42,472 nt of DNA, taken from assembly GCF_027859075.1 (NCBI RefSeq), contig NZ_JAQIBL010000235.1:1-42472 (forward strand). Reading direction: 5' to 3'. A program made the position numbers and the translations under genes. The stretch's first letter is position 1. Each line of letters starts with the position of its first letter. This DNA comes from Oceanispirochaeta sp. (GTDB taxonomy: Bacteria; Spirochaetota; Spirochaetia; DSM-2461). Shown piece after piece: positions 32,556 through 41,454 of the stretch. The notes under the pieces were generated by a model. That model was not told where the DNA came from and did not search any database. It saw only the letters and a list, made by a program, of their open reading frames with translations.

Positions 32556-34663
32556 AGGAACCCGAGTGGCTTTCTTCTCTCAATGATGAACAGAAAAAAG
32601 CCGTCCTTCATGAAAAGGAACCCCTCCTGATTCTGGCCGGGGCGGGCTCGGGGAAAACAAGGGTCGTGACCACCCGGATAGCCTACCTGGTGGAAAAACT
32701 GGGTTTTGCCCCCTGGTCCATCCTGGCGGTTACCTTTACCAATAAGGCCGCCTCTGAAATGAGAGAGCGTGTGATGTCTCTGGTTCCAGGATCTGAGAGT
32801 ACCATGATCAGGACATTTCACTCCTTCGGTGCCTGGCTCCTCCGCCGGAACGGGGCTCCCCTGGGCTTGAAGAGCAGCTTTACCATCTATGATGACGACG
32901 ACTCGGTGGGGCTCCTGAAAACCCTGTTTGAAGAGCTCCCCCGGAATGAACTCCGTCTCATTGCCCGAAATATCTCCCGTGCCAAGGATGAATGCCTGTC
33001 TCCCGATGATGACCTGGGTCATATCTCGGCGGATCTTGACTTTCCCAGGTACTACAAAGAGTACGAAGATCGTCTGCGGAGCATCGGCAATGCCGACTTT
33101 GGAGACCTTATATACCTGTCCCGCCGTCTGCTGGCGGAGAATCCGGAGATACGGCAACGGCTGCAGCAGCGCTTCCAGGTCATACTGGTGGATGAATATC
33201 AAGACTCCAACAAGGCTCAGTTTCAGCTGCTTCAGCAGCTGGTGTCTCCCCAGACCTGGCTCTGCGTCGTGGGAGATGACGATCAGTCTATCTACCGCTT
33301 CAGAGGGGCGGAAGTTGAGAATATTCTGGGATTTCAGGATCAGTTTCCCGCTACGAAGGTCATTAAACTGGAAGAAAATTATCGATCTACAGGGCATATC
33401 CTGGCAGTAGCCTCCCATGTGGTGGCCTATAACAAAGGACGCCTGGGGAAAAACCTCTGGACCCGCCAGGAGGAAGGATTGAAACCCCGGCTTGTCTACC
33501 TGGATAATCAGAATGAAGAGGCCGAGTTCTGTGCCCGTCAGCTGGCCGATGGGCAGTGGTTCCAATCGGCCATCCTTTACAGAACCAACGCACAGTCCCG
33601 TGTTTTTGAACAGATTCTGCGCAAACACTCTATCAATTACCGCCTTGTAGGCACTCTCAGCTTTTACAGCCGGGAAGAGGTCAAAGATTCACTGGCTTAC
33701 CTCAGCTTTTTAAGCAACCCCGCTGATGAGGTGGCTTTCCGGCGCATTATCAATAAGCCTTCCCGGGGAATCGGGGCCGTATCCCTGCGGAAGATACTCA
33801 AAGGGGATGGCGATTTCCTTCTCTCTCAGAATCTGGAAGAGGCCCTTCGGGAATCCCGGACAAAGGTGAAGGGGAAAGCCGGAAAAGGGGTTGTTTCCCT
33901 GGTCGGTCTTCTGGATAAGATGAAAGAACTCCTGCCTCTTCAGGAAAATCTGGGACAGTTCTTGAAGGAACTGATACAGGAATCGGGCCTTCTGGAGCAT
34001 TACAAACAGCAGGATAAGGTGGAGAATACCCAGCGGGTCAAGAACCTGGAAGAGCTTGTCACCGCAGCAACAGACTATCCTGCGAACGCAGAAGGTCTGG
34101 CTGAATTCCTTGAATTGATAGAATTGGACCAGGCCTCTCTGGAAGAAGAAGAGACAGATACCAACAGGGTGACTCTGATCACCATGCACAATACTAAAGG
34201 CCTGGAGTTTGATCGGGTTTTTATCACTGGTATGGAAGAAGGTCTCTTCCCCAGAGGCGGGGACAGCGACGATGAAGATGAAATTGAAGAAGAGCGGCGC
34301 CTCTTCTATGTCAGTATAACCCGAGCCCGGAAAGAACTCTTTCTGACCTCCTGCCGGAGGCGTATGCTCTACGGGAAGACCGATCAGGCCTCTCCCAGCC
34401 GGTTTTTAGAGGAACTTCCCGAAGATCATATTGAGTCACAGGGAAATGCTCCCTCGGCTTCATTCGGTTTGGGAAACTTAGGGTTTGAGTCCGATTATCC
34501 TCCGGGTACAAGGATCTATCATGAGGATTATGGTACCGGAGAAGTGATCCGGAACGTCCAGAATGGAGGACATCTTGTGATTCAGGTGGCTTTTGAAACA
34601 GGCCACTCTATGACATTTTTGCCCGAATTCTCCGGGTTTCAACTGGAAAAGCTGGGCCCTTAG
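32552..34663 (+). CDS. uvrD: UvrD/PcrA-type superfamily I DNA helicase
   Basis: 3'-5' DNA helicase of 703 residues for repair and replication-fork maintenance. Motifs: Q-motif LNDEQKKAVLH, Walker A GAGSGKT (30-36), motif Ia TFTNKAASEM, motif II DEYQDSNKAQ from Asp214, motif III GDDDQSIYRFRGA, motif IV region LEENYRST, motif V TMHNTKGLEFDRVF and motif VI EERRLFYVSITRA. The C-terminal tail has the PcrA-type Tudor-like segment (RIYHEDYGTGEVI) thought to contact RNA polymerase. It overlaps rimO by four bases, so it belongs to the lolA operon. Confidence 0.94.
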   Translation: MKEPEWLSSLNDEQKKAVLHEKEPLLILAGAGSGKTRVVTTRIAYLVEKLGFAPWSILAVTFTNKAASEMRERVMSLVPGSESTMIRTFHSFGAWLLRRNGAPLGLKSSFTIYDDDDSVGLLKTLFEELPRNELRLIARNISRAKDECLSPDDDLGHISADLDFPRYYKEYEDRLRSIGNADFGDLIYLSRRLLAENPEIRQRLQQRFQVILVDEYQDSNKAQFQLLQQLVSPQTWLCVVGDDDQSIYRFRGAEVENILGFQDQFPATKVIKLEENYRSTGHILAVASHVVAYNKGRLGKNLWTRQEEGLKPRLVYLDNQNEEAEFCARQLADGQWFQSAILYRTNAQSRVFEQILRKHSINYRLVGTLSFYSREEVKDSLAYLSFLSNPADEVAFRRIINKPSRGIGAVSLRKILKGDGDFLLSQNLEEALRESRTKVKGKAGKGVVSLVGLLDKMKELLPLQENLGQFLKELIQESGLLEHYKQQDKVENTQRVKNLEELVTAATDYPANAEGLAEFLELIELDQASLEEEETDTNRVTLITMHNTKGLEFDRVFITGMEEGLFPRGGDSDDEDEIEEERRLFYVSITRARKELFLTSCRRRMLYGKTDQASPSRFLEELPEDHIESQGNAPSASFGLGNLGFESDYPPGTRIYHEDYGTGEVIRNVQNGGHLVIQVAFETGHSMTFLPEFSGFQLEKLGP

Positions 34664-34730
34664 CCCCAAGGCTTATAGCGATTAAAAGTACAGAGACTGC
34701 ATATCAGTTTCTGTAATACAAGGAGACTTG

Positions 34731-35510
34731 GTGATTCAATTAAAAGATCAGGAATTGCTGCGCCGGCTGCCGGCGATCAGGCGGGCCCGGGAGTTTCATC
34801 TTTACGATGCATCGGGAAAACGCTTCCTTGACATGTACCTGGAGGGTGGTCTTGCCTGGCTTGGACACCGTCCGGAAGGCTTGTCTCTGGAGATTAAAAA
34901 TATTGTGAGCCGAGGTGTATACGCCGCTTATCCGGGATCAGAGGAGGGGAAGCTGCTCAAGGCCCTCACGGCCCTCAAGGCCATCCTCCCGGGCAGTCAT
35001 GGTCATACCAGTATAAGATACTACCGTTCGGCCCACAGTGAGGTTCTCCCTGCGGCCATTGACCCCCTCTATCAGAAAGAGGGCTCTTGCATGCTCTGGC
35101 GTCCGGGACTGGCATGGCCCCTGGATGCCGAGAGTGTCGAAATGCTTATCCCCCTGCCGGGGCTGGAGTATGGAAGACTCATTGCATCGCGGGACGAGAC
35201 TCTTCCTCCGGGGGATCTTCCCTCGGCCCTTATCGCCGGTGCCCTGACCCGCTGTGTCTGGGTATTAAAAAAAAACCTGGAGGGATCGGTCCCGTTTCCT
35301 CCTTTCATCATCCCTGAAGGAAGCCCCTGGACGCAGCAAGGTCCCTATTGTCTCTGGTCAGGAAATGCCGAGAATTATAGTACATTGTTTACAGAAGCCC
35401 TGGAGCTTGGAATCCTCCTCTCTCCCAGTCCTGATCTTCCCTGTATCCTGCCGGGAATTCAGACCAGCGGAGATCTGAAACTTCTGAAACAGTTTTTTGG
35501 AGGTCTATAA
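34731..35510 (+). CDS. Aminotransferase-like protein lacking the PLP lysine region
   Basis: Protein of 259 residues from the GTG at 34731 (AGGAG at 34721-34725, spacing 5). The first about 70 residues look like the start of a class III (ornithine/acetylornithine-type) aminotransferase: FHLYDASGKRFLDMYLEGGLAWLGHRP. The remainder is too short and too different for a full enzyme (usual length about 400). The region where the PLP lysine should lie reads DLPSALIAGALTR and has no suitable Lys. It is probably not an active transaminase; it may be a spirochete-specific derivative with a binding role. It follows uvrD and overlaps the next gene by one base. I do not know its function. Confidence 0.6.
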   Translation: MIQLKDQELLRRLPAIRRAREFHLYDASGKRFLDMYLEGGLAWLGHRPEGLSLEIKNIVSRGVYAAYPGSEEGKLLKALTALKAILPGSHGHTSIRYYRSAHSEVLPAAIDPLYQKEGSCMLWRPGLAWPLDAESVEMLIPLPGLEYGRLIASRDETLPPGDLPSALIAGALTRCVWVLKKNLEGSVPFPPFIIPEGSPWTQQGPYCLWSGNAENYSTLFTEALELGILLSPSPDLPCILPGIQTSGDLKLLKQFFGGL

Positions 35511-35800
35511 TGACAGATACGGTTTTACTCATAGGGCGCGCAGCAGTTAGTTTTTTTGCTTCCTTTCTGGCTATCTGGGTCTGGTCCCGGACCAGAGAAG
35601 AGTCGTGGCTCTTTATCATTACAGGGATTCTGGTCTCTTTTTGCACTCTGCTGATTGAAATCCTCTCCAAGGTAGGCATCCTGTCCCTGAATTCAGGCAG
35701 CATGGATATTCCCCTCTGGTTTGGTTTGCTTCAGCTTCTTCCCTATGTCCTGTATGCCATCGGTTTCGGATTCTACATATACAGAAACAGACAGTATTAG
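35510..35800 (+). CDS. Small membrane protein with three TM helices
   Basis: Protein of 96 residues, almost wholly hydrophobic, with helices at about 4-25, 32-53 and 68-90 and a short basic end (YIYRNRQY). I recognise no family. The ATG overlaps the stop of the aminotransferase-like gene (TAATG), so translation is coupled and the two may work together. It is the last gene of the lolA operon. Confidence 0.65.
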   Translation: MTDTVLLIGRAAVSFFASFLAIWVWSRTREESWLFIITGILVSFCTLLIEILSKVGILSLNSGSMDIPLWFGLLQLLPYVLYAIGFGFYIYRNRQY

Positions 35801-35830
35801 AGTTGGTGCAGGGGATTCAGATGAGCGGCT

Positions 35831-35846
35831 CAAATCCCTGGATTTG
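35831..35846. terminator. Hairpin between the lolA operon and rplM
   Basis: CAAATCC (35831-35837), CT, GGATTTG (35840-35846): a perfect 7-bp stem with a very short loop. Flanking GGTG (35805-35808) and CACC (35855-35858) could extend a larger fold. No T-run follows at once. It may end the upstream operon or belong to an rplM leader. Confidence 0.3.
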
Positions 35847-35916
35847 ACCTTCTCACACCACAGAAATGGGTCTAGAGGAAAAATCTTTAAACTCTTTTAT
35901 TGTATCAAATTCTGTA

Positions 35917-35968
35917 TTGACAAGTTTATAAGATTGTGTGAAACTGACGAACCCGTTACGACTATATA
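35917..35968 (+). promoter_or_regulatory. Promoter-like elements upstream of rplM
   Basis: A consensus -35 TTGACA lies at 35917-35922 but lacks a convincing -10 at the normal distance. A TATATA box at 35963-35968 lies 31 bases before the rplM ATG but lacks a good -35. One of them probably drives rplM-rpsI; I cannot decide which. Confidence 0.3.
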
Positions 35969-35999
35969 AAAGACCCTTTAAAGTAAGGCAGAGAAAGAA

Positions 36000-36428
36000 A
36001 TGAAAACAATATTTGTTAAACCACTAGAAATTGAGCGCAAATGGTTCATCATTGATGCAGCTGGTCAGCCTCTTGGTCGTGTTGCTGTAAAAGCCGCTGA
36101 CATTTTGAGAGGAAAGAACAAGGCATTCTACACTCCTCATCAGGAAGTAGGTGACTATGTAATCGTTGTGAATGCAACTGAAGTTACGCTCTCAGGAAAG
36201 AAAAGATCAGACAAGATGTATTATCGTCATTCAGGATTCCTTGGTGGACTGAAGTCTGAAAATTACGAAAAGCTGGTTGCCAGGAAACCCACTGCACCCA
36301 TGGAAAAAGCAATCAAGGGGATGCTTCCGAAAGGAACCCTTGGAAATAAACTTTTTACCAATGTGAAAGTGTATGCCGGTGCGGTTCATCCCCATGCCGC
36401 TCAGCAGCCTATTAAGATTGAGATGTAA
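36000..36428 (+). CDS. rplM: 50S ribosomal protein L13
   Basis: Ribosomal protein of 142 residues, full family length. Typical stretches are KWFIIDAAGQPLGRVA, AADILRGKNKAFYTPH, GDYVIVVNA and HSGFLGGLK, then AIKGMLPKGTLG. It binds 23S rRNA early in large-subunit assembly. A purine-rich AGAGAAAGAA precedes the ATG. rpsI follows after 12 bases, the standard rplM-rpsI pair. Confidence 0.97.
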   Translation: MKTIFVKPLEIERKWFIIDAAGQPLGRVAVKAADILRGKNKAFYTPHQEVGDYVIVVNATEVTLSGKKRSDKMYYRHSGFLGGLKSENYEKLVARKPTAPMEKAIKGMLPKGTLGNKLFTNVKVYAGAVHPHAAQQPIKIEM

Positions 36429-36440
36429 GGGAGAGGAACA

Positions 36441-36833
36441 GTGATTAAAAATCTTGCACATGGTACAGGAAGAAGAAAGACAGCCACCGCCCGCGTCTAT
36501 CTTAGACAGGGAAAGGGTGAAATTGTTGTCAATGGAAAAGCCATAGCTGACTTTTTCCCCATTGAACAACAGGTAACAATGATCAGGGAACCCCTTGTGG
36601 TTACCGATGCAATCGAAAAGTACGATATTCTGATTACCGTAAGAGGTGGTGGAATTACCGGTCAGGCTGGTGCCTGTCGTCATGGTATTTCCAGAGCTCT
36701 TCTTGAACTGGATGAAACCAACAGACTCACTCTGAAGGCTAATGGATTCCTGACAAGAGACTCTAGAATGGTCGAGAGAAAGAAATATGGACAGAAAGGG
36801 GCTCGTAGTAAGTTCCAGTTCTCTAAACGTTAA
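36441..36833 (+). CDS. rpsI: 30S ribosomal protein S9
   Basis: Ribosomal protein of 130 residues starting with GTG. GTGRRKTATARVYL, GGGITGQAGACRHGISRALL and the C-terminal KKYGQKGARSKFQFSKR are the family signatures; the basic tail reaches the P-site tRNA. Its final 47 bases overlap the start of recX in another frame. Confidence 0.97.
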   Translation: MIKNLAHGTGRRKTATARVYLRQGKGEIVVNGKAIADFFPIEQQVTMIREPLVVTDAIEKYDILITVRGGGITGQAGACRHGISRALLELDETNRLTLKANGFLTRDSRMVERKKYGQKGARSKFQFSKR

Positions 36834-37443
36834 TATTTCTATAGCATCTCTACAGAAGAGGGGAGCCGGAAAGGAGACCATTACGGTTTCTTTAACCGAT
36901 GGCTCCTCTTTTTTTATGCCCTTACCTCTTGATGCATCCTGGGTTGCCGGTAAAATTCTCAGTGATGAAGACTTGGAGCGTCTCATTGAAGAGGATTCCT
37001 ACGTCCGGGGGAAAGAGTGGGCAGCCTCCCGGCTGGCCCTCCGAGAGGATTCCTCGGGCAGGATGATGCAGAAGCTTCAGAAGCGGGGCTATTCTTCACT
37101 GGTGAGCCGGAGAATCCTGTCGGATATGATCGCTCTCGGATTTCTGGATGATTACCGTTTTTCTGAATTGTGGCTTCATGAACGCCTTAAGATCCACCCT
37201 GAGGGACGGGATGCCCTTGTTGCGGGGTTGCAGCATCGAGGTGTTTCAGGAGATATCGCCCGGACCCAGGTTGTTCGATTGATCACAGACGAGGATGAAC
37301 AAAAGGCCCTTCAACAGTGTTATAATAAGCTTAAACGACAAAGCCTCAGCGATGAAAAGATCATTAAAAATCTTCTCAGACGCGGATTTCCCTATTCATC
37401 CATTAAAAATAAAGTTAGACGTGACTATTTTGACCCTTCATGA
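36787..37443 (+). CDS. recX: RecX-family regulator of RecA
   Basis: Regulatory protein of 218 residues, slightly long for RecX because the first about 50 residues are poorly conserved. From about residue 75 the three-helix repeats are seen: ASRLALREDSSGRMMQKLQKRGYS, then LGFLDDYRFSELWLHERL and the last LSDEKIIKNLLRRGFPY. GFLDDYRF matches the family core (G.idD..fa). RecX binds RecA filaments and limits them. The only ATG upstream of the conserved part lies inside rpsI, giving a 47-base overlap, so recX is tied to ribosomal-protein expression. recA itself is not in the window. Confidence 0.85.
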   Translation: MDRKGLVVSSSSLNVNISIASLQKRGAGKETITVSLTDGSSFFMPLPLDASWVAGKILSDEDLERLIEEDSYVRGKEWAASRLALREDSSGRMMQKLQKRGYSSLVSRRILSDMIALGFLDDYRFSELWLHERLKIHPEGRDALVAGLQHRGVSGDIARTQVVRLITDEDEQKALQQCYNKLKRQSLSDEKIIKNLLRRGFPYSSIKNKVRRDYFDPS

Positions 37444-37493
37444 CTATACTGTTGTCAAACCAGGATGAAAAATCCTATTAGAGGGAGATAGAA

Positions 37494-37847
37494 ATGACAG
37501 ATGAAAAAGCAATCCTTGTTGTAGAAGATGAGGATGCCATACGACTCACTCTGAGAGACTATCTAATCCGCAAGGGTTATCAGGTGTTTGTGGCCTCCGA
37601 TGGTGTAGGTGCGATCAAACAGCTTTTGGACAATTCTGAAATCAAGGTCATTGTTACGGATTATAGAATGGATATCCTGGGGGGTGATTACTGGATTAAA
37701 TTTTTGGATCATTACTGCAGTGATAAAGAAATATTTATCACCAGCGGATTTTTAAGACCAGAGTTTCCCATTCCTTTCAAGGTTTTTTACAAACCCTATG
37801 ATTATTCAGACCTGGAAGGGGCCCTGGCTGAAGTCCTCCAAAAATGA
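37494..37847 (+). CDS. CheY-like single-domain response regulator
   Basis: Receiver domain alone, 117 residues. Acidic pocket VEDED, acceptor Asp56 (IVTDYRMD), the Thr/Ser in FITSG and Lys100 before Pro101 (YKPYD) are all present, so it should be phosphorylated. No output domain exists. It could signal to a motor, a kinase or another partner; no kinase lies nearby. SD GAGGGAG precedes the ATG. A possible promoter (TTGTCA at 37452, 18 bases, TATTAG) lies in the gap after recX. It overlaps the acylphosphatase gene by ATGA. Confidence 0.9.
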   Translation: MTDEKAILVVEDEDAIRLTLRDYLIRKGYQVFVASDGVGAIKQLLDNSEIKVIVTDYRMDILGGDYWIKFLDHYCSDKEIFITSGFLRPEFPIPFKVFYKPYDYSDLEGALAEVLQK

Positions 37848-38119
37848 ATGAAGCGGTACGGGTCCGTGTCACCGGACGTGTACAGGGTGTGGGATTCAGA
37901 TATTCCACCTGTCGTCAGGCCAGAAGGCTGGGACTTGCAGGTTGGGTCAGGAACGAATACGACAAATCTGTTCTGGTCCATATGCAGGGGACAAACGACA
38001 GAGTACAGGACATGCTGACCTGGCTTAAAAAGGGGTCTCCCGGTGCACGTGTGGATGAGGCTCAGATTCTTCAAGCCAGCTTAGACAACAGTCTTATCGA
38101 TTTTAATATCAGTTATTAA
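37844..38119 (+). CDS. acyP: Acylphosphatase
   Basis: Small enzyme of 91 residues hydrolysing acyl phosphates. The signature GRVQGVGFRYSTCRQA holds the phosphate-binding Arg19, and GLAGWVRNEYD holds the catalytic Asn37. It overlaps the CheY-like gene by four bases. Since receiver domains carry an acyl phosphate (phospho-Asp), the coupling could be functional, but this is speculation. Confidence 0.93.
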   Translation: MNEAVRVRVTGRVQGVGFRYSTCRQARRLGLAGWVRNEYDKSVLVHMQGTNDRVQDMLTWLKKGSPGARVDEAQILQASLDNSLIDFNISY

Positions 38120-38146
38120 AAAGAGCTCATCCCTCTGAGGAATAAA

Positions 38147-38178
38147 AAAAGCCCGGACCATTTCTGTTCCGGGCTTTT
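38147..38178. terminator. Bidirectional terminator between acyP and enolase
   Basis: AAAAGCCCGGA (38147-38157) and TCCGGGCTTTT (38168-38178) form a perfect 11-bp stem with a 10-base loop. There is a T-run on the plus strand and a matching A-run (38144-38150) for the minus strand, so both convergent genes can use it. Confidence 0.9.
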
Positions 38179-38183
38179 CTCAG

Positions 38184-38203
38184 CTCCGGCCAAAAAGCCG
38201 GAG
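38184..38203 (-). terminator. Second hairpin just after the enolase stop
   Basis: CTCCGGC (38184-38190), six-base loop, GCCGGAG (38197-38203), ten bases after the enolase stop on the minus strand. It lacks a T-run of its own and may protect the 3' end or assist the terminator beyond it. Confidence 0.55.
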
Positions 38204-38213
38204 TATTCATTTA

Positions 38214-39624
<1,411 letters not shown>

Positions 39625-39714
39625 ACCTGCAATACTTGTTTCCATATATAAAGTGTGAACTAATTCTACGGATGATAGTCAAGTCTAATTTAAATACAGG
39701 GAAAAAGTCTTTTC

Positions 39715-39744
39715 TTGACCTTAATGAATCTTGCACACTAGAAT
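39715..39744 (+). promoter_or_regulatory. Sigma-70 promoter of proS, leaderless arrangement
   Basis: TTGACC (39715-39720), 18 bases, TAGAAT (39739-39744), then six bases to the ATG at 39751. The GTG at 39745 would then lie outside the transcript. No SD is present. Confidence 0.6.
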
Positions 39745-39750
39745 GTGTTT

Positions 39751-41454
39751 ATGAAATACTCCAGGCTCATCGGAAAAACCATCAGACAACAATCGGGTAA
39801 TCAGACTCTCGAGGGCTATTCACTCCTCCTCCGGGGCGGCTTTGTTCATGTGCTCGGACAGGGTTTGATCAGCTATCTTCCTATGGGGAAGAAGGTGCTG
39901 GATAATCTGAAAGTTCTCATTGCCAGGGAAATGCATGATCTGGGGGGCGAGGAGTTTCTGGTTCCTCTGGTCAATCCGATCTCCATCTGGGACAAATCAG
40001 GCAGGAGCCGGTTAAAGGATAATCCTCTGGTTACCTTTAAGGATGTTCAGGGCAGAACACTGGTTCTGGCTTCTACACATGAGGAAGCGGCAGTTGAGCT
40101 GGCCAGATCTACTGTATTGTCCTACCGGGATCTCCCCCTGTTTATTTATCAGTTTCAGACAAAATTCCGGGATGAAACGAAAACACGCCTCGGTCTGGTC
40201 CATGCCAAGGAATTTATAATGAAAGATGCTTACTCCTTTCATCGTTCCTATGCCGATTTGAATAATTTTTTCCCGAAGGTATTCAACTCCTATGTCAGAA
40301 TATTCCAGAAATGCAATATCCCGATTCTCCCGGCAGAATCAGGAGTCGGTATCATGGGAGGTTCAAAGGCCTACGAGTTCCATTTTCCTCATGAACAGGG
40401 CCGGGATGTGGTCATGGTTTGCCCCTCCTGCGGCTATAAAGCCAACCGGTCTGTTGCCGTGGGAGTCAAACTGAGCAAACCCGAAGCCCTCAAGGGCCTG
40501 AAGCGCATCAAGATTAATGGCAGCCCTGACTCGAATAGTTTGTCAGAGAATCTGAATCTGCCTCTGTCCAAGATGATTAAACCCAGGGTGTATGAAAGTG
40601 AAGAGGGGCCGATCATGGCTGTTGTCCGGGGTGACTACGATGTCTCCCTGGACAAGCTGAGTGCTGTGCTGGGGTTTTTGGCAACGACACCCGCCAGTTA
40701 TGAAACCCTGAAGACTTATCATCTTTTACCAGGTCATATTTCACCTGTGTATCCCCCTGAAGGTGTCAGGGTGATTGTCGATGATGTTGTTATCAACACA
40801 CCCAATCTGGTGCTGGGAAACAACAAGGGAGGTATGCACTATGTCAATGCCAATTTTGGTCGTGACTTTGATCTGCCTCCCAGTGCTGATATCGCCCAGC
40901 TGAACAAGGGAGACCTCTGTTTTGACTGCGGTCAGGAACTGGGAGCCCATAGTGCCATTGAAATGGGAAATATCTTTAAATTGGATGATTATTACACAAA
41001 AAGAATGCGTTTTTCCTTTGAAAATGATAAGGGAAAAAAAGTATTTCCCTATATGGGAGCCTATGGTATGGGTTTGGGGCGATTGATGACATGCATTGCC
41101 GAAGCCAATCGGGACGAGCAGGGATTGATATGGCCCCTTGGACTGGCTCCTTATGCCTATTATCTGATGGGCATAGGACACTCTCCCAGAATTTCACAGG
41201 CCGTGGATGAGCTGGCCGAGGAACTGGGGACTGACACGGTAATTGTCGATGACAGAGTCGAATCCATCGGTGTTAAATTCCGTGATGCCGCTCTGATAGG
41301 CATCCCCCTGAGGATTGTAGTGGGACGTAGTTTTCTGGAGAATGATGAATTGGAATTAAAAGACAGAAAAACCGGAGTCAAATGGTTTATCCCCCGGGAA
41401 AGGCTGAAACAGGAACTCAAAATTTGGAGAGAACAGCATGTCTCAGCAATTTAA
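39751..41454 (+). CDS. proS: Prolyl-tRNA synthetase (bacterial type with insertion domain)
   Basis: Charges tRNA-Pro; 567 residues from the ATG at 39751. Class II motifs: motif 1 region LGQGLISYLPMGKKVL, LASTHEEA (usually PTHEE), motif 2 FRDETKTRLGLVHAKEFIMKD, and motif 3 YGMGLGRLM. Between motifs 2 and 3 lies the YbaK-like editing insertion (about 240-385). A CPSC pair (near residue 228) and a CFDC pair (near residue 390) flank it. GSKAYEF replaces the usual G(S)xSHEF. These changes mark a divergent ProRS. It may be the only one or a second copy. The next gene starts 17 bases before its stop. Confidence 0.9.
   Translation: MKYSRLIGKTIRQQSGNQTLEGYSLLLRGGFVHVLGQGLISYLPMGKKVLDNLKVLIAREMHDLGGEEFLVPLVNPISIWDKSGRSRLKDNPLVTFKDVQGRTLVLASTHEEAAVELARSTVLSYRDLPLFIYQFQTKFRDETKTRLGLVHAKEFIMKDAYSFHRSYADLNNFFPKVFNSYVRIFQKCNIPILPAESGVGIMGGSKAYEFHFPHEQGRDVVMVCPSCGYKANRSVAVGVKLSKPEALKGLKRIKINGSPDSNSLSENLNLPLSKMIKPRVYESEEGPIMAVVRGDYDVSLDKLSAVLGFLATTPASYETLKTYHLLPGHISPVYPPEGVRVIVDDVVINTPNLVLGNNKGGMHYVNANFGRDFDLPPSADIAQLNKGDLCFDCGQELGAHSAIEMGNIFKLDDYYTKRMRFSFENDKGKKVFPYMGAYGMGLGRLMTCIAEANRDEQGLIWPLGLAPYAYYLMGIGHSPRISQAVDELAEELGTDTVIVDDRVESIGVKFRDAALIGIPLRIVVGRSFLENDELELKDRKTGVKWFIPRERLKQELKIWREQHVSAI

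Noticed and set aside
32546-33628. 360-codon open frame on the minus strand inside uvrD
   Set aside because: It is antisense to helicase motifs that are fully conserved, has no recognisable domain and its composition follows the codon pattern of uvrD.
35804-35859. tRNA-like look of the segment from GGTG to CACC upstream of rplM
   Set aside because: It is only about 56 bases, and no anticodon arm or T-loop (GTTCRA) is present. A plain hairpin explains it better.
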